Shown: positions 12,188-24,600, counted from the first letter of the stretch. The stretch is 64,000 nucleotides of DNA from Buxus sempervirens (GCA_947561395.2 OX387184.1:39174766-39238765), one strand, 5' to 3'. Program-made: numbers and translations. The notes: generated by a model from the sequence alone, not told the origin.

Positions 12188-12938
12188 TTGAAATGGCCTG
12201 TTTTCGGGGTTTGGCCATTGGGGATGGTTTCCAGGGGTTCTATGGGTCTTCTACAACCTGTGTGGGCCCCTGTGTGGGCCCACATTGGTTCAGGTTCAGG
12301 GGAGAAGCCTCATTTGGCTTCTCTCTTGGATTTTACAACAAGGCAAGAGGGCATCGGAAGGCATGGGACCTGCTGCCCCTCATTACTTTTCCATCATGCA
12401 ATAGCGGCAATGGGGTCATGGCACCCCAACTTTGGTGCCTCCACTTCACCAAGCCATGCGCAATCCGAAGTTAATCACAAAACACATCAAAATATGTAAG
12501 TTCATCACAAAATAACATATATCATGGAGTGTGGAATGACAATCAACAAACAACAATAAAAAAAACAAACCAGATCCCAGCATGTACATGAAGGTGGGCA
12601 ATGCATGGAGGTTGACTTTGAGGGGTTACCCTCATGAGGGTGCTAGGGTAATGACCTAGGGGTGCTGGGGTGTGATGGTGGATGGACTTACTGGACAGCA
12701 AGTTATCTTAGGAGGTTTTGGGGGTTTCAAAGTGGTTGAAACAGTGGGCTCTTGGGGGAGAGGGAACATGCTCTAAAAAAATACAGCAAGTGACAAAGGG
12801 ATCGGGTGGCATGCATCAACACCTAAAGGCACACATCAAGTTCGTGGGGAAGGGATCATGCATTCCTATCTAAAAAACAGAAAGTTGGTATAAAAACATG
12901 GCTATGGGTTAATACCATGGATGGCTTTGGGCTTCCCA

Positions 12939-13553
12939 TCCTGCTGGGATAGCAGCCAGCATTGGAGGTTTGCTGCTGTGCCCGGCAGCAGCTCACTTGG
13001 GTCTTGGGAGGACTTTAAACAACAAAGATAAGGAAAGAAAGGGGAGGTCATGCTCATGGGGAGTGCCTATATGTGTGCACGTACTTGGAAACGCCCAAAC
13101 CACTTTGACGTGTCAAGTGTACACCAACAAAAGCAAGTAACTGCCTGCTGCACCTGTACAGGGCAGCAACCATTGGGGAGAGTTGGGACATGCAAATGAA
13201 GAGGGGAAATGCATGGAGGTCAGGTGAGTTGAATCATACATGTTTGATCCCCAATGTGTAGGGTTTAGGAGCATCAATAAGTGGGCAAATCTGCTGGAGA
13301 CAGCCACCACTAAGGGACTAAACATGCTACCAAAAAGGGGGCTGCTGCTGCTGTCCTCAGCAGCAACTCAGGTGGGCCACCACTCGCTACAAGGGGCAAG
13401 GGGAGCATGGTCGGGTACACAAAAAAAATACTGACTTGAAACAAGAAGGGAAGCAAGCTAAAAGGGGAATAATACCGGGGTGGTTTTAGTCTTCTAGAAT
13501 TGCTGGAACAGCAGCAAACAGTAAGGGTCTGCTGCTGTTCCCAGCAGCAACTC
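12939..13553. repeat. Series of GCTGCTG inverted repeats in element B LTR
   Basis: Three imperfect hairpin-forming units, about 12939-12995, 13339-13369 and 13496-13553. Each has a CAGCAGC-type arm facing a GCTGCTG-type arm. The 5' LTR repeats them at about 33848-34460. Confidence 0.7.
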
Positions 13554-14659
13554 ACTGGGATTTTGGGGAGTCAATCCGCAAAGGTGAGGAGGGAAAAGGC
13601 CTCATGCTCATCGGGGTGGGATAACACAATTAAAACAGCAAGTTAAGGGGGAAAGGGTGCATGCTTTGACACTAAAAAAACAGCAAAGAACAATCACAGT
13701 AGTAACATGTTGGTGAGGGCTCATATGAAAAGTAACAAAACAGTGAGTTATATGGAGAGGGAGCCATGCATATGAGGGGATCACAACGGTAAAGATAAAA
13801 ACTGAGTAAGCAAAGGCATATCAAAGCCCAAGACAGCAAACCCAAAACAGTAGCATGCTTGGTTTAGCAAAACAAAAGCGAGTTCAAGGGGGAAGAAAAA
13901 GAAATGCACTCCCACCTAATATAAATAGCAAGCAAGCACACAATAGCAAAAAAAAAGAAAAAAAATCACTAGAACAAGGCTACTACCAGCAACCAAATAT
14001 CCCAAAAAAAAACATACGAAGAGGTGAGAAGAGAGAAGAAACAAGAAGGGAATGGGGGATGTTATGAGGGTACATTAGATCACAAGCTAAGAAGGAACAT
14101 GCCCCTTCTAAAAACCTTGCACAGAAAAAGGCCAAAACAGTAGCATAATGAGCACCTAAAAATGTGTAAAAACTAATCTCTAGTACTCCCAAGAACACCC
14201 TACGTAAACCTCTTGCTTATGGTGGCTTCATGTCATGAGAAGAGAACCAAATGCATGCATGAAATTCATGGTAACAAACCCATGCCAAGAGGGAAACAAG
14301 TGTAGGAGAATTTTCAGAAAATTCTAATTTTAACATATGTATAATACAATGTGATGGGAAGCCTTACCCAATGGTTCTTGTGCTCCTAGGCAAAGTGGTG
14401 ATGCTCCCTTGAGGTGGTATACCAGCTGGTAGCCTTCTTGGTGCACCCACTTCACCCAACAGCAACTAGGCTTCTTAGTCTTGTTTTAGAAAGTGGAGAA
14501 GAAGAAGGGAACAAAGGTGGAAACCCTTGAGGTTGTATGGTGAGGTGGTGGAAGGCCAAAGGGAGTTGAAGATGGAAGGTTTCGAATGAGGAAAAGTGGG
14601 GGAAGAAAGCTGGAAAATAGCCAAGGAAGCCAACCCCCGGCCAGAGGTTGCTGCTGTGC

Positions 14660-14666
14660 TTTTATA
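14660..14666 (-). promoter_or_regulatory. TATA box of element B 3' LTR
   Basis: TATAAAA on the minus strand within CTATAAAAG, directly downstream (sense) of the palindromes at 14680-14846. The 5' LTR counterpart is 35572-35578. Confidence 0.6.
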
Positions 14667-14845
14667 GACAATTTTAATGTATCCGGCATTAAATGCCGGA
14701 TACAAACAAAATTATTTCAAAAATTTAATGCCGCCGCGAATTTGTCGGGCAATTGGCGCAAATCTCGCCGAGCAAATCTTTGTATCCGACATTTGAGTCC
14801 GGATATGAAGAGCGACAAGTGTATCCGGCATATTTGGTCGGATAC

Positions 14846-15870
14846 TGAAAGAGTAGAGGACTACTCTTAAGGTCCACGATCTATAACAATTCAGAATTGA
14901 ACAATGCGGAAACAGTACACAAAGAATTATACGAGGAAACCTGGATCCAGATCCAGGAAAAACCTCGAGTCTATATGAGGCGACTAACCCTTCAAAATCC
15001 ACTATTGAATGAGAAGACAATTACAAAGGAGTACATACTTAACCTTTACAATTTGACTCACTCAACAGCAATCCACAGTTCGAATCCACGAACTGCTACA
15101 CAGCTTGAATCCACAAGCTGCAGAACACGATCAGTCCAGATCGCAAACAATCACTCACCAGTGATCCACGAACTGCAACACAGCTTGAATCCACAAGCTG
15201 CAAGACACGATCAATCCAGATCGCAGCAATCCTCTCAGAATCCACTGAGACGATCCAATGCAGTAGGAATCCACCTACGCATCAAACAAGGCCGATCACT
15301 AGTCCAGGCGATCACACGATCAGATGAAGTTCCGAATTGAAGAAGAATCCACTGTCTTCAATTCCAGGCGATCTATCTCAGATCTCCCCCTCACTCGATC
15401 GCCGACTCTCTAAAGAAGATTTGATCGAATCTCAAACACCTCAAGATTCGAAATCAAAAATGATCCAAAGAAAAAGTCGCAATAAAAAAATTACAACACG
15501 TCTATTTAAAGAATAAAAACTCAGATCGCGTCGAGCGCTGGTGGCGTCGTGAAGCGATCGATGTAGACGGCTGGTGGCGAACTCAAGTCCCGCTCAGAGT
15601 AAGTTGAATCAGTTAAAAGTGCGCTGCTAGCGAGCTGCTAGTGGGAGAGTACGCGGCAGGTGCACGAACCTTTCTTTCAAAACACGAATTCCCTTATGCG
15701 CTGCCAGCGGGGGTGGCAGCGGCGTGGTAGCAATGTGGTGGCATCAACTTCTTCTTCTTTACTAAATTCACTGAATTTTCATTGTTTAATCTGCACATCT
15801 TGAAGCTTTATTAGAAGACATAATTTGTCAATCATTTGCCATAACAGGAGTGTGAGTTTTCACACTTACA
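14846..15870 (-). mobile_element. S4: 1025-bp solo LTR inside element B 3' LTR
   Basis: Absent from B's 5' LTR at the matching site (about 35835). Starts TGAAAGAG, ends ACTTACA, and is flanked by the 5-bp TSD GATAC (14841-14845, 15871-15875). No PBS, PPT or coding remains, so it is a solo LTR. It contains two tandem copies of a roughly 75-base unit (about 15086-15230) with AGCTTGAATCCACAAGCT palindromes. A TTTAAATAG motif on the minus strand near 15502-15510 suggests minus orientation, but this is weak. Superfamily not determined. Confidence 0.9.
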
Positions 15871-16457
15871 GATACAAATCGAAAAATTACGGATTTGCCC
15901 CTCGACTTGACTGATTCGACCGATTTGACACTTTTGAGCAATTACGAATTGGTCCCTGCGAATTTTGGTTTAGTCCCTGAGATTTTTAGTGACTTTTGGA
16001 TATTTAAGATTTAGTCCCTGAGATATTTTGCTGCGTTGGCTGCCACGTGTGCAGTTCATGCGCCACGTGTGCAGTTTCCGGTTTTGCTGCTCAGAAACTT
16101 CGACAGATCATATCTCCTTCGTCCAAACTCCGATTTGAGCAAACTCAATTGCATTAGACTTGTATCGAAGCCCTCTATCCAATGACATAGGGCTAAGCAC
16201 TTGGCACGGGGTTCAAGGAAAAGTCAACTTTCGGCTCATCCTCAAGTTTGACCGGCCCACAGAACCTTCATTTGGACTCCGATTCCAGCAAACTTAGTTG
16301 CATTGGACTCGTGCCGGAATTCTATATTCATTGAGATAAAGCAAGGTTGCCAATTTTCACTTGATCAAAAATTCAATTTTTCACCCCTTAGGGTTTGACT
16401 TTTGTCTAGGGGTTGCATTTGTGGCTCTTCCGGAAGCGCAAAAATGAGGTGCTTACA

Positions 16458-16470
16458 GCTGCCCCTCTTT
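16458..16470 (-). promoter_or_regulatory. Polypurine tract of element B
   Basis: Sense-strand AAAGAGGGGCAGC abutting the LTR start TGTAAGC; identical to the tract of element A. Confidence 0.85.
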
Positions 16471-18643
16471 GCTGGAGTCACCTTGCGGATGAAGGGCAAA
16501 GATAAAAATAATCTCGTTTTTGCACCTAGCATTTTTGTCGACATGGTCGACGAGCTTAGTCCTTTGAAGTTTTTTATTCTGAGAGGGAAGCGGCCAATGA
16601 TGTGGCATCACTTCCTGGCTTCAGAGTTTCCTTACCCTTTGCTTTTCTGGTTTTTGTAGGGCAACTCTTCAGCAATTAGATTTATGTTTGAAAGGGATTA
16701 GATTGGACTTGAACTCGCCAACCTACTTCGGCGTTGATGCCAGACACTTGACAATATTCTTTTATTCTTGTTTGTTCCATTAAAGCTTTTAGGTGACTTC
16801 AGACTTCTGACTCTTTTGTGTCTTTTACTTGAAATTTTTTTTTTGGCCAAGGGTTGGTTTAGGATGCAAGATGGTTGGAGAAAGGAGGAAAGAGCGGAGG
16901 GGGAGTTGTTGTTGGTGAGGAGGTGCTTACAGCGCTGTCCAGTGCCTCAAGGGAGCTCACACACCTGCTCTACTCTATTTACAAAAGTGTAAAATCAAAA
17001 ATTACAAAATGGGCCATCTTGCCCGATGATATCTTCATTTATCCTCATTCTTCTTCATGTTTCGTTATTCCTTCTTCTGCAGCGCTTTTTGGTTGGCTCT
17101 CCCTTTTGTAGAGGCTTCCTAGCTTGGAGTGACTATTGCTGGGGGTTGGGCAGGAATTTTTTCCTTATTCCCTCTTCTTTAGGGTTGAGCCTTGTTTCTG
17201 ACAAGCGTGGGAGTTCCCTGGGGAAGTATACTCTGCTGGGGATAAGTGGGGATTCCTCACGCTGTCATTTTTTCTTTGTAAAGCCTTTTTCCTTCCGCTT
17301 GGGCGCAAGTTCTTCATGCTCGTCTGCGCTTTTGTTGAGCACGAGAGACTTTACCAGGGATTGGTGCGAGCTTGTTTGTCTTCTTTCCGCTCTTCTTCAC
17401 AAAGCCGGCCTCTTCAGACTGGGCGAGGCTTGAGAAGTCTACATCACTAGGTATCACTTCCTTATTGCTTGAGAGGACTCTACTGGGGATGTAAGGGTGT
17501 CGTCCCTTGTTTGCTGAAGGCCTTCCACTGGGGATTTTGGAGGTTATTATTCTCCGCTTACTGAAGGAACTCCATTGGGGATTTTGGAAAAAACGTCCGT
17601 CATCCCACTTTCGCTGTACCTGTGAAGGCAGGAAAAGACAACATGTTAGTCGTGAAATGGCTGGGGGAGTGCAACACTTCTCTTATTCTCTTCTTGCTTT
17701 GAACCTTTTCCCCATTGCAGCTAGAAGCAGCCTCTGCCAAGGTCAAGAGACTATCAACTTAGGTTAGTAGCCCAATGTGGAGCTTCAAACAGTTAAGCAG
17801 AACAATTATAGAGAAGACAGGTGTGTTAGTGTGTGCCCGTGTTTGCAATATCAAAGAAATTTCCCAGGTCAGACGGGACTTGGAGTGCTTGCTATTTCCA
17901 GTAGCATTGTCATTACAGGCCACTGTGAAATTGTTGACTTGGGTGCAACCTGCCGGTCTGGACCCCTCTAATCTTTCCACTCTTTCTCATCTTACTTTCT
18001 GCCACTATTCTTTTTGTACCTTGCTCTGCTCAATCCAGATGTGACCAGTTTTCTTTTTTTTTTTTTTTTTTTTTGACTAACCACACAACGCCCTTTTTTC
18101 GGGTTTTCGCTGTATCCAGCCTTTCTAGGGAACTCTGAATTCCGTCATTGTTGGCGAATGCTGACTTAACTGTTTGCCCTGATCATTCCTTTTGGGATCC
18201 GAGAGGTTTTAGAGATAGGACGAAACGTAGGCTGGGTCTTGGTTATGAAAGAAAGGATGGATGGCTCAAAAAAAGCTTAATTATTTGGGTTTGCAAAGTG
18301 TGCTACTTTTATTGTTGGTGGGACTTACATCCTGGCTTATTTGCATCTCTATATTTTTGGCGGGGCAAACATTTCCCCATTTTCTTTGTTTCTTTTTTCT
18401 TTCTTTTTCTATTGCATTTTCTTCTCTCTTTTTTTTTTTTGAAGTTTTTCTGGGCAAGAATGCCCTATTTCTTTTTGCTTTGCCAGGAATGCCCCGTTTG
18501 GTGTGTAGAACACTTGCAATGGGTTGAAAGAATTTTAAGGCTCAAAATTGTCTAACTAGGGGAGAATTTAAGGTATTTGGAAGGATTTACAGTCTAAAGG
18601 AGAGCCAAAGATGGCCCCTCTTCATTTCCCAATCTAAATGATC
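16458..18643 (-). other. Element B 3' untranslated region
   Basis: About 2.2 kb between the integrase stop and the 3' LTR, with no credible ORF. It contains five copies of a CTCCACTGGGGAT-like motif (about 17131-17147, 17231-17243, 17475-17490, 17523-17537, 17568-17585), each the reverse complement of the PBS core. A pure T run lies near 18053-18074, and a pyrimidine-rich block at 18371-18450 is purine-rich on the sense strand. Confidence 0.85.
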
Positions 18644-21600
18644 TTAGGCGTAGTACAGTTTGATGGCGTCCGCATTTATCGGCTCAGGAAAAATTGCCCC
18701 ATCCATTTCTTGCAGGATAAGTGCTCCTCGAGATAGTACCTTGTGGACTACGAATGACCCTTCGTATTTTGGCTTGAATTTTCTTTTGTTGTCCTCTTGA
18801 TGGGGAAAGATTTTCTTCAGTACCAGGTCTCCTACCTTGAATTGTCGTGGCTTTACTTTCTTGTTGTAGGCTCGCGCTACCCTCTGTTGATAGAGCTGGC
18901 CATGGTACAAAGCTTTGACCCTCTTTTCATCCAATAATTGTAACTGGTCAAATCTGGACTCTTCCCATTCGACGTCATTGATCTCAGCTTCCTTTAGAAT
19001 CCTGAGCGACGGAATCTGTACTTCCACAGGGAGGACTGCTTCCATTTCGTATACCAAGGAGAAAGGAGTTGCCCCGGTCAATGTTCTGATTGATGTCCGG
19101 TAGGCGTGCAGTGCGTAGGGCAGCTTCTCGTGCCAGTCTCGGTAAGTGACTACCATTTTCTCAAGTATTTTGTTCAGATTCTTGTTGGCAGCCTCTACTG
19201 CCCCATTCATCTTGGGCCGGTATGCCGTGGAGTTTAGATGTCTAATCTTCAGATCTTCACACATCTTTTCCATGTCCTTATTATTCAGATTCTTTGCATT
19301 ATCAGTGATGATCGCTTCTGGAACTCCGTAGCGACAGACTATATTGTTTCTGATAAACTTGAGCACATGAGATTTCTTCACATCCACGAAATACATGGCT
19401 TCTACCCACTTGATAAAATAGTCAATTGCCACTAAGATGAACCGATGACCGTTCGAAGCCGTTAGATGAACCTGGCCTATCATGTCGATTCCCCAGATGG
19501 CAAACGGCCAAGGTGATGCCATGGAATACAGTGTGTTTGGCGGTGAATGGATGTTGTCGGCATAAATTTGGCACAACTGGCATTTCCTGACATGGGCGTA
19601 GCAGTCCACTTCCATAGTCATCCAATAATAACCCATTCTTAGAATTTTCCTTGCTAGCATATGCCCATTCATGTGTGCGCCGCACAACCCTCCATGGACT
19701 TCCTCAATCAACTTCTGCGCCTCGGCTTCTCTGACACATAGTAGTAGGGAGTCGTTGTACGATTTCTTGTACAATCTGCCCCCATTGTAGAAGTATTGCC
19801 CTGCCAACCTCTGGATAGTTCGCTTCTCTGCAGCCGAGGCACCTTCTGGCAGAATCCTATTCCTTATGTATCTCTCAATATCCGCGTACAAAGGTTCTTC
19901 TTCGGGTGTGCTTTTCTCGATACTGAAGCAGTAAACAGGGTAGCGTCGAATTTCTATCTCCAATGGTTGCACCCAAGTATCATCCGTGATGGTGGCCATT
20001 GATGCTAGCGTAGCTAGTGCATCCGCAAATCGGTTCCCGTCTCGTGGCATGTAGTCAAATGTTACGCTTTCAAATTCCTCTTCTAATTCCTTGACCAGCT
20101 CTTGGTATTGCACTAACTTCACATCTCTGGTCTTCCAGTCTCCCATCCCTTGATAGATGATAAGACTTGAATCACCGAATACTTTTAGCTCTTGTATATG
20201 CATCTCGATTGCTGCTCGCAAGCCTAACACACATGCTTCATATTCGGCCATGTTGCTAGTGCAATCAAACAGGAGTTTCGCTACTATCGGGTGATGAACA
20301 CCATCTGGAGAGATCAACACTGCTCCGATCCCCTTCCCATTTACATTGACTGCCCCGTCAAAGAACATCTGCCACTTAGTTTCCCCTGTGCCCTCCACGG
20401 ATTCTGCACACATCACATCCTCATCGGGAAAGTGAGTCAGGAGCAGCTGGTAGTCTGGTAGGGGGTGCTCTGCCAAGTGATCTGCTACAGCCTGCCCTTT
20501 TATCGTCTTTCTAGTTGTGTAGACAATGTCATACTCAGATAAAAGGACTTGCCATCTGGCAACCCTACCAATGGAGATCAGCTTCTCAAAGATATACTTC
20601 AACGGATCCAAATTGGAGATCAGCAGGACGATGTGACTGAGCAAATAATGGCGAAGCTTTTGGGCTGCCCAGACCAGGGCGCAACATGTCTTCTCATGCA
20701 CTGTGTATCTGACTTCAGTGCTGGTAAATTTATTGCTCAAGTAGTAGATTGCTTGTTCTTTTCTTCCTTTCTCATCGTGTTGCCCTAACACACATCCTAC
20801 AACCGTCTCTGAGACTGTCAGATACATGATCAAAGGTCGTCCTGGGACGGGCGGGACCAATGTCGGCGGACTCATCAGATAGGCCTTGATCTTATCAAAC
20901 GCTACTTGGCAGTCGTCATTCCAAACCACAGGGTTATCTTTCTTCAATAGCTTGAATATAGGCTCGCACACAGGAGTCATTTGCGCGATAAATTGGCTAA
21001 TGTATTGCAGCCTGTCCAAGAACCCTCTTACTTCCTTTTCTGTCGACGGAGGAGGCATCTCCAGAATTGCCTTTGCTTTGACGGGGTCGACCTCTATGCC
21101 TCGTTTGCCCACTATGAATCCGAGCAACTTTCCTGAAGTAACTCCAAATACGCACTTGTTTGGGTTGAGCCGAAGCTTGTGCTCTCTGAGTCTGTCAAAC
21201 ATTTTTCCAAGGTTCACCAAGTGGTCTTCTTCTTCCTTGGATTTTGCTATCATGTCATCCACATATACTTCCATCTCCCTGTGTATCATGTCGTGGAACA
21301 GCAGAGTCATCGCACGCTGATATGTAGCACCCGCATTCTTCAGTCCAAACAGCATCACGCGGTAGCAGTAAGTGCCCCAGTGCATGATGAAGGATGTTTT
21401 CTCCATATCTTCAGCTGCCATCCTTATCTGGTTGTAACCAGAGAAACCGTCCATGAAAGAGAACATCGAATGCGTTGCTGTATTGTCCACCAGTACATCA
21501 ATGTGCGGCAATGGGAAGTCGTCCTTCGGACTTGCTCTGTTCAGATCTCTATAGTCAACACACATCCTGACTTTCCCGTCTTTCTTGGGAACTGGCACGA

Positions 21601-21652
21601 TGTTGGCCAACCACTCTGGATAGTGAGTTACTTGCAGGAATCCGGCATCCAA
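18644..21652 (-). CDS. pol (partial): Element B RT, RNase H, archaeal RNase H, integrase (open 1002 codons; start is not a true initiation site)
   Basis: Open frame of 1002 codons, part of a polyprotein whose upstream part is frameshifted away. RT occupies about residues 1-270, with FMDGFSGYNQ and the catalytic YVDD at 130-133. A first RNase H (about 275-360) lacks the usual leading aspartate (YLTVSETVVG). A second, archaeal-type RNase H has D432, E470, D494 and D544. Integrase has a zinc-binding start (H653, H660, C691, C694) and a D723-D784-E820 core with the 35-residue D-E spacing. The C-terminal end has a KVGDLVL-type segment. Dual RNase H marks the Tat lineage. Catalytic residues look intact, but the frame begins at a TTG and continues upstream only as far as a one-base deletion near 21711, so no full polyprotein is made. 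Confidence 0.95.
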   Translation of the reverse strand: MDAGFLQVTHYPEWLANIVPVPKKDGKVRMCVDYRDLNRASPKDDFPLPHIDVLVDNTATHSMFSFMDGFSGYNQIRMAAEDMEKTSFIMHWGTYCYRVMLFGLKNAGATYQRAMTLLFHDMIHREMEVYVDDMIAKSKEEEDHLVNLGKMFDRLREHKLRLNPNKCVFGVTSGKLLGFIVGKRGIEVDPVKAKAILEMPPPSTEKEVRGFLDRLQYISQFIAQMTPVCEPIFKLLKKDNPVVWNDDCQVAFDKIKAYLMSPPTLVPPVPGRPLIMYLTVSETVVGCVLGQHDEKGRKEQAIYYLSNKFTSTEVRYTVHEKTCCALVWAAQKLRHYLLSHIVLLISNLDPLKYIFEKLISIGRVARWQVLLSEYDIVYTTRKTIKGQAVADHLAEHPLPDYQLLLTHFPDEDVMCAESVEGTGETKWQMFFDGAVNVNGKGIGAVLISPDGVHHPIVAKLLFDCTSNMAEYEACVLGLRAAIEMHIQELKVFGDSSLIIYQGMGDWKTRDVKLVQYQELVKELEEEFESVTFDYMPRDGNRFADALATLASMATITDDTWVQPLEIEIRRYPVYCFSIEKSTPEEEPLYADIERYIRNRILPEGASAAEKRTIQRLAGQYFYNGGRLYKKSYNDSLLLCVREAEAQKLIEEVHGGLCGAHMNGHMLARKILRMGYYWMTMEVDCYAHVRKCQLCQIYADNIHSPPNTLYSMASPWPFAIWGIDMIGQVHLTASNGHRFILVAIDYFIKWVEAMYFVDVKKSHVLKFIRNNIVCRYGVPEAIITDNAKNLNNKDMEKMCEDLKIRHLNSTAYRPKMNGAVEAANKNLNKILEKMVVTYRDWHEKLPYALHAYRTSIRTLTGATPFSLVYEMEAVLPVEVQIPSLRILKEAEINDVEWEESRFDQLQLLDEKRVKALYHGQLYQQRVARAYNKKVKPRQFKVGDLVLKKIFPHQEDNKRKFKPKYEGSFVVHKVLSRGALILQEMDGAIFPEPINADAIKLYYA

Positions 21653-24600
21653 CTGCTTGGTGACCTCTTCCTTGATCTTCAGGGCCCATTCCGGTTTCGT
21701 GCGCCTGAGCTCTGTTTCACAGGTACGGCCTCAGACTTTGTTGGTAACCGATGCACAACCAAGTCCGTGTCTAACCCAGGCATATCCTCGTATAACTATG
21801 CAAACACGTCAGAATAAGATTTAAGAAAATCAATCATCTATTTTCTCAGTAATTGTGACAGCTTTTTACCAATTTGGAGGATCCTTGGTTGTGCTACTTC
21901 ACCTATGTCAATTGACTCTGTTTCCTCAATGTTGGCCTGGAGACCCTTTTCGTACCTTTCCAATGCAAGTTGGATTTCGAGCGGGGTCTCCCATGATTCA
22001 TCATCGTCCTCATGCTCGAAAGGCTCACAGGGGACGATGTCTGAATCTTCTTGCTACGATGGGCGAGTGCCCCAATCTGACTTGTCGAGTTCTTGCTCGT
22101 TTTCAAGATTGGACACCGGCTCATGCATTTCATTTATTATTGCCATCTGCACTGGCCTTTTCATTTCTTTTTGTTCTTTTTGTTCAATTATGGCAATCTT
22201 ATTACCTATCCCGTGCCCCAGATCTTCCAGGTGTGCGTCGGGATTGACACTAAGATTGCGATGCTCAAGTTGCTTATTTTTGTTATTTTCATTTTCAAAC
22301 AGATGCAAGTAGTAGGAAGCATTCAAATATTCATTAAAAACTTCAACAGTAGCTACAACAGAGATTTCAGATGTGACAGAAACCCCCTTTGGGATAGTAG
22401 CTTTGTTGATAGCAAAGGGCACGGCGCTCCAGTTCTTCAGTGGTGCCTCATCTTCCTGGTTGATAGCAATCGTCTTCTCTGGCCCTCTCGCCAGCACCAT
22501 ATTGGCGCTCTCGTCAGAAGAGATGTAGATAGGATCATGTGCTGCACCTCCTACTTGCTTGTTCTGGCTTCTCTCTGATCGGGGGCCCGACTCTGACGAT
22601 ACCCTTACCCATGATCCACTGAGGGCGATTGCCATTGGTATCTCGTCCTCGGGTGGCGCATATGCGATGGTGACTTCGTTGGCCGGGTTAACTCTGGGGG
22701 GTGCAAACATTATGGGTATTCCAGTTGGTATCCCAGGCACCGTAGAAAAGTAAGCTGGTGGGGCCCATTTGCCATAGGCTGCATGGTACACTTCTTCCTG
22801 TACTGGCCCTAGCACTTGGGGCATGCTACGGAACATGCGGTTCAAACCATCGCGAGTTCTGGGGTGCGGGGTATATGGAGGTGGAGGAGGCGACCTTGGC
22901 CTGCAGGTTGGCACTCCTGAGCTGTCTCGCCCTTCCATCATGCAGACATACATGATTGGACCTTCTTCTTTGGATTCTTCCAGGGGAGCAGGTGGCGGCA
23001 CTTCCATCACAATTGCAGAGTTGATCGGGATCCCATCAAGGATGAACTGCTCATCTGGTGGGACGAAGGCCATGGTGACCTCGTCAACAGAGTCCAGGGC
23101 GACTAGTGCTAGCAGGCCATATGGTGACCCCTCAGGAGCCAACAGGTCTACTTCCACTATATCTCCAATCATTTCCATAGATGGTGGCTCCTCCTAGAGC
23201 ATCTAAGCCAGTCTTGCAGGTAGTCTTCTTCCATGGCAGGGGTGTCCAGAAACTCATGTCCCCATCCTTGGGGGACTATATTCTCAATGGCTTGGGCCGC
23301 CTCATGCTCCATGTTAGTGAAACGGTGGTATAAGTTCTCGTGCACGCATATGGGCCAGTGGGGGTCTCTTCCTTCAGTTCTGGCTCTTTTCCTTTCGGCA
23401 CAGTTCCCAAGGAGTCGGGAGTAGTCTTCTGGCTGTGGCCTGAACCCCAATCCAAACCCAGTGGTCTGTTCATAAGGTTGGATAGCTGCCTTGATTCCCT
23501 GCTTATACTTGCCCAATCCATCACTGGCTCTGAGGCCCCAGTCTGCGCCGTCAGCAGCACTGAACATGTACTTTCTTCTCCTCTTCTAAAGTCGCTGCGC
23601 TCTTTCAAACTCCGGGATAGGATTCACTTGCACCATCTCTAGTGCCTGGAAATTGAGGGTGGTGGGCAACTCATAGTCCACATAGGGTACTCCAACCCTT
23701 TCAAACTCCCGGTGATCCTCCGCATGTACTGTAATCAACTCATTGCCCGATATAAATCAGACCATTCTGTGTAGTGTGGAAGATACTGCTCCTACCTGAT
23801 GCAGCCAAGGCCTCCCGATCAGCAAGTTAAATGAGTCGTTGATATCCATGAGTTCAAACTCCATGGTAAAGGGCCTATCTGCAATTATGATCACCAAAGT
23901 GACCTCTCCCAGTGAGTCTCTTCTGGCGTTGTCGAAGCCTCTGACATTATGAGCGCTCGGCTTAATCATTGAAGGATCCAATTGTAAACTGTGAAACGTC
24001 CTCATCGGGCATATGTTCAAAGCCAATTCGTTGTCAATCATGGCACGTTTTACGATGAGATCCGCACACTTCACGGTTATATAGAGCGGCTCGGTGTGAT
24101 TATACCCTTCAAATGGCAGGTCTGCTGCAGAAAAGGAGATAGCCTGGGGTGCCATGATTACTGACACCACTGCCCCTAGCTGCTCAGGGTCAATATCCGC
24201 TGGTACGTGTGCGTCACCCAGGACCTTCATCAGCACTGCCCGGTGCTTCTCTGAGTCAATTAGAAGTCTCATTATTGAAATTTGGGCGGGCACTTTGTTC
24301 AACTGCTGGAGGAGATCGTATTCGGGACTGTAGATGCTGTGGTGCAAATCTGTGACTTCCTCTTTTGTGGCTCTTCCCTTTCTCTTGAGGGTCGGCGGCA
24401 ATTCTGTGACCACGTCCTTCCCTTTTTCTTTCCTTTTTGCTTCTGCTTCTACTTCCTCCTCTAGTGCGGGTGAGGGGTCAGTGTTTATGTATCGACCGGA
24501 TCGGGTGATTCGATCGATTTCTGCTTCAATGGTGGTTGTGGTGGATGTAGCCTGATGGTGGAAAGATTGGGTGGGATAAGGTGGTGGTACGACATTGTAC

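Larger units (their letters stand above)
11090..16457 (-). repeat. Element B 3' LTR (contains S4)
   Basis: Starts TGTAAGCACC on the minus strand next to the PPT and ends CGTGTGCACA at 11090. Without S4 it is about 4.34 kb, against 4.44 kb for the 5' LTR. Part of the difference is two missing palindrome units near 14680-14706. It contains a TATA box, GCTGCTG inverted repeats (12939-13553) and a second palindrome pair at about 12118-12187. Confidence 0.93.

Noticed and set aside
16768..18555. Several 70-135 codon plus-strand ORFs in B's 3' UTR
   Set aside because: They run antisense to the element, are low-complexity and rich in Phe/Leu/Ser from the T-rich strand, and are not kept in frame in element A.
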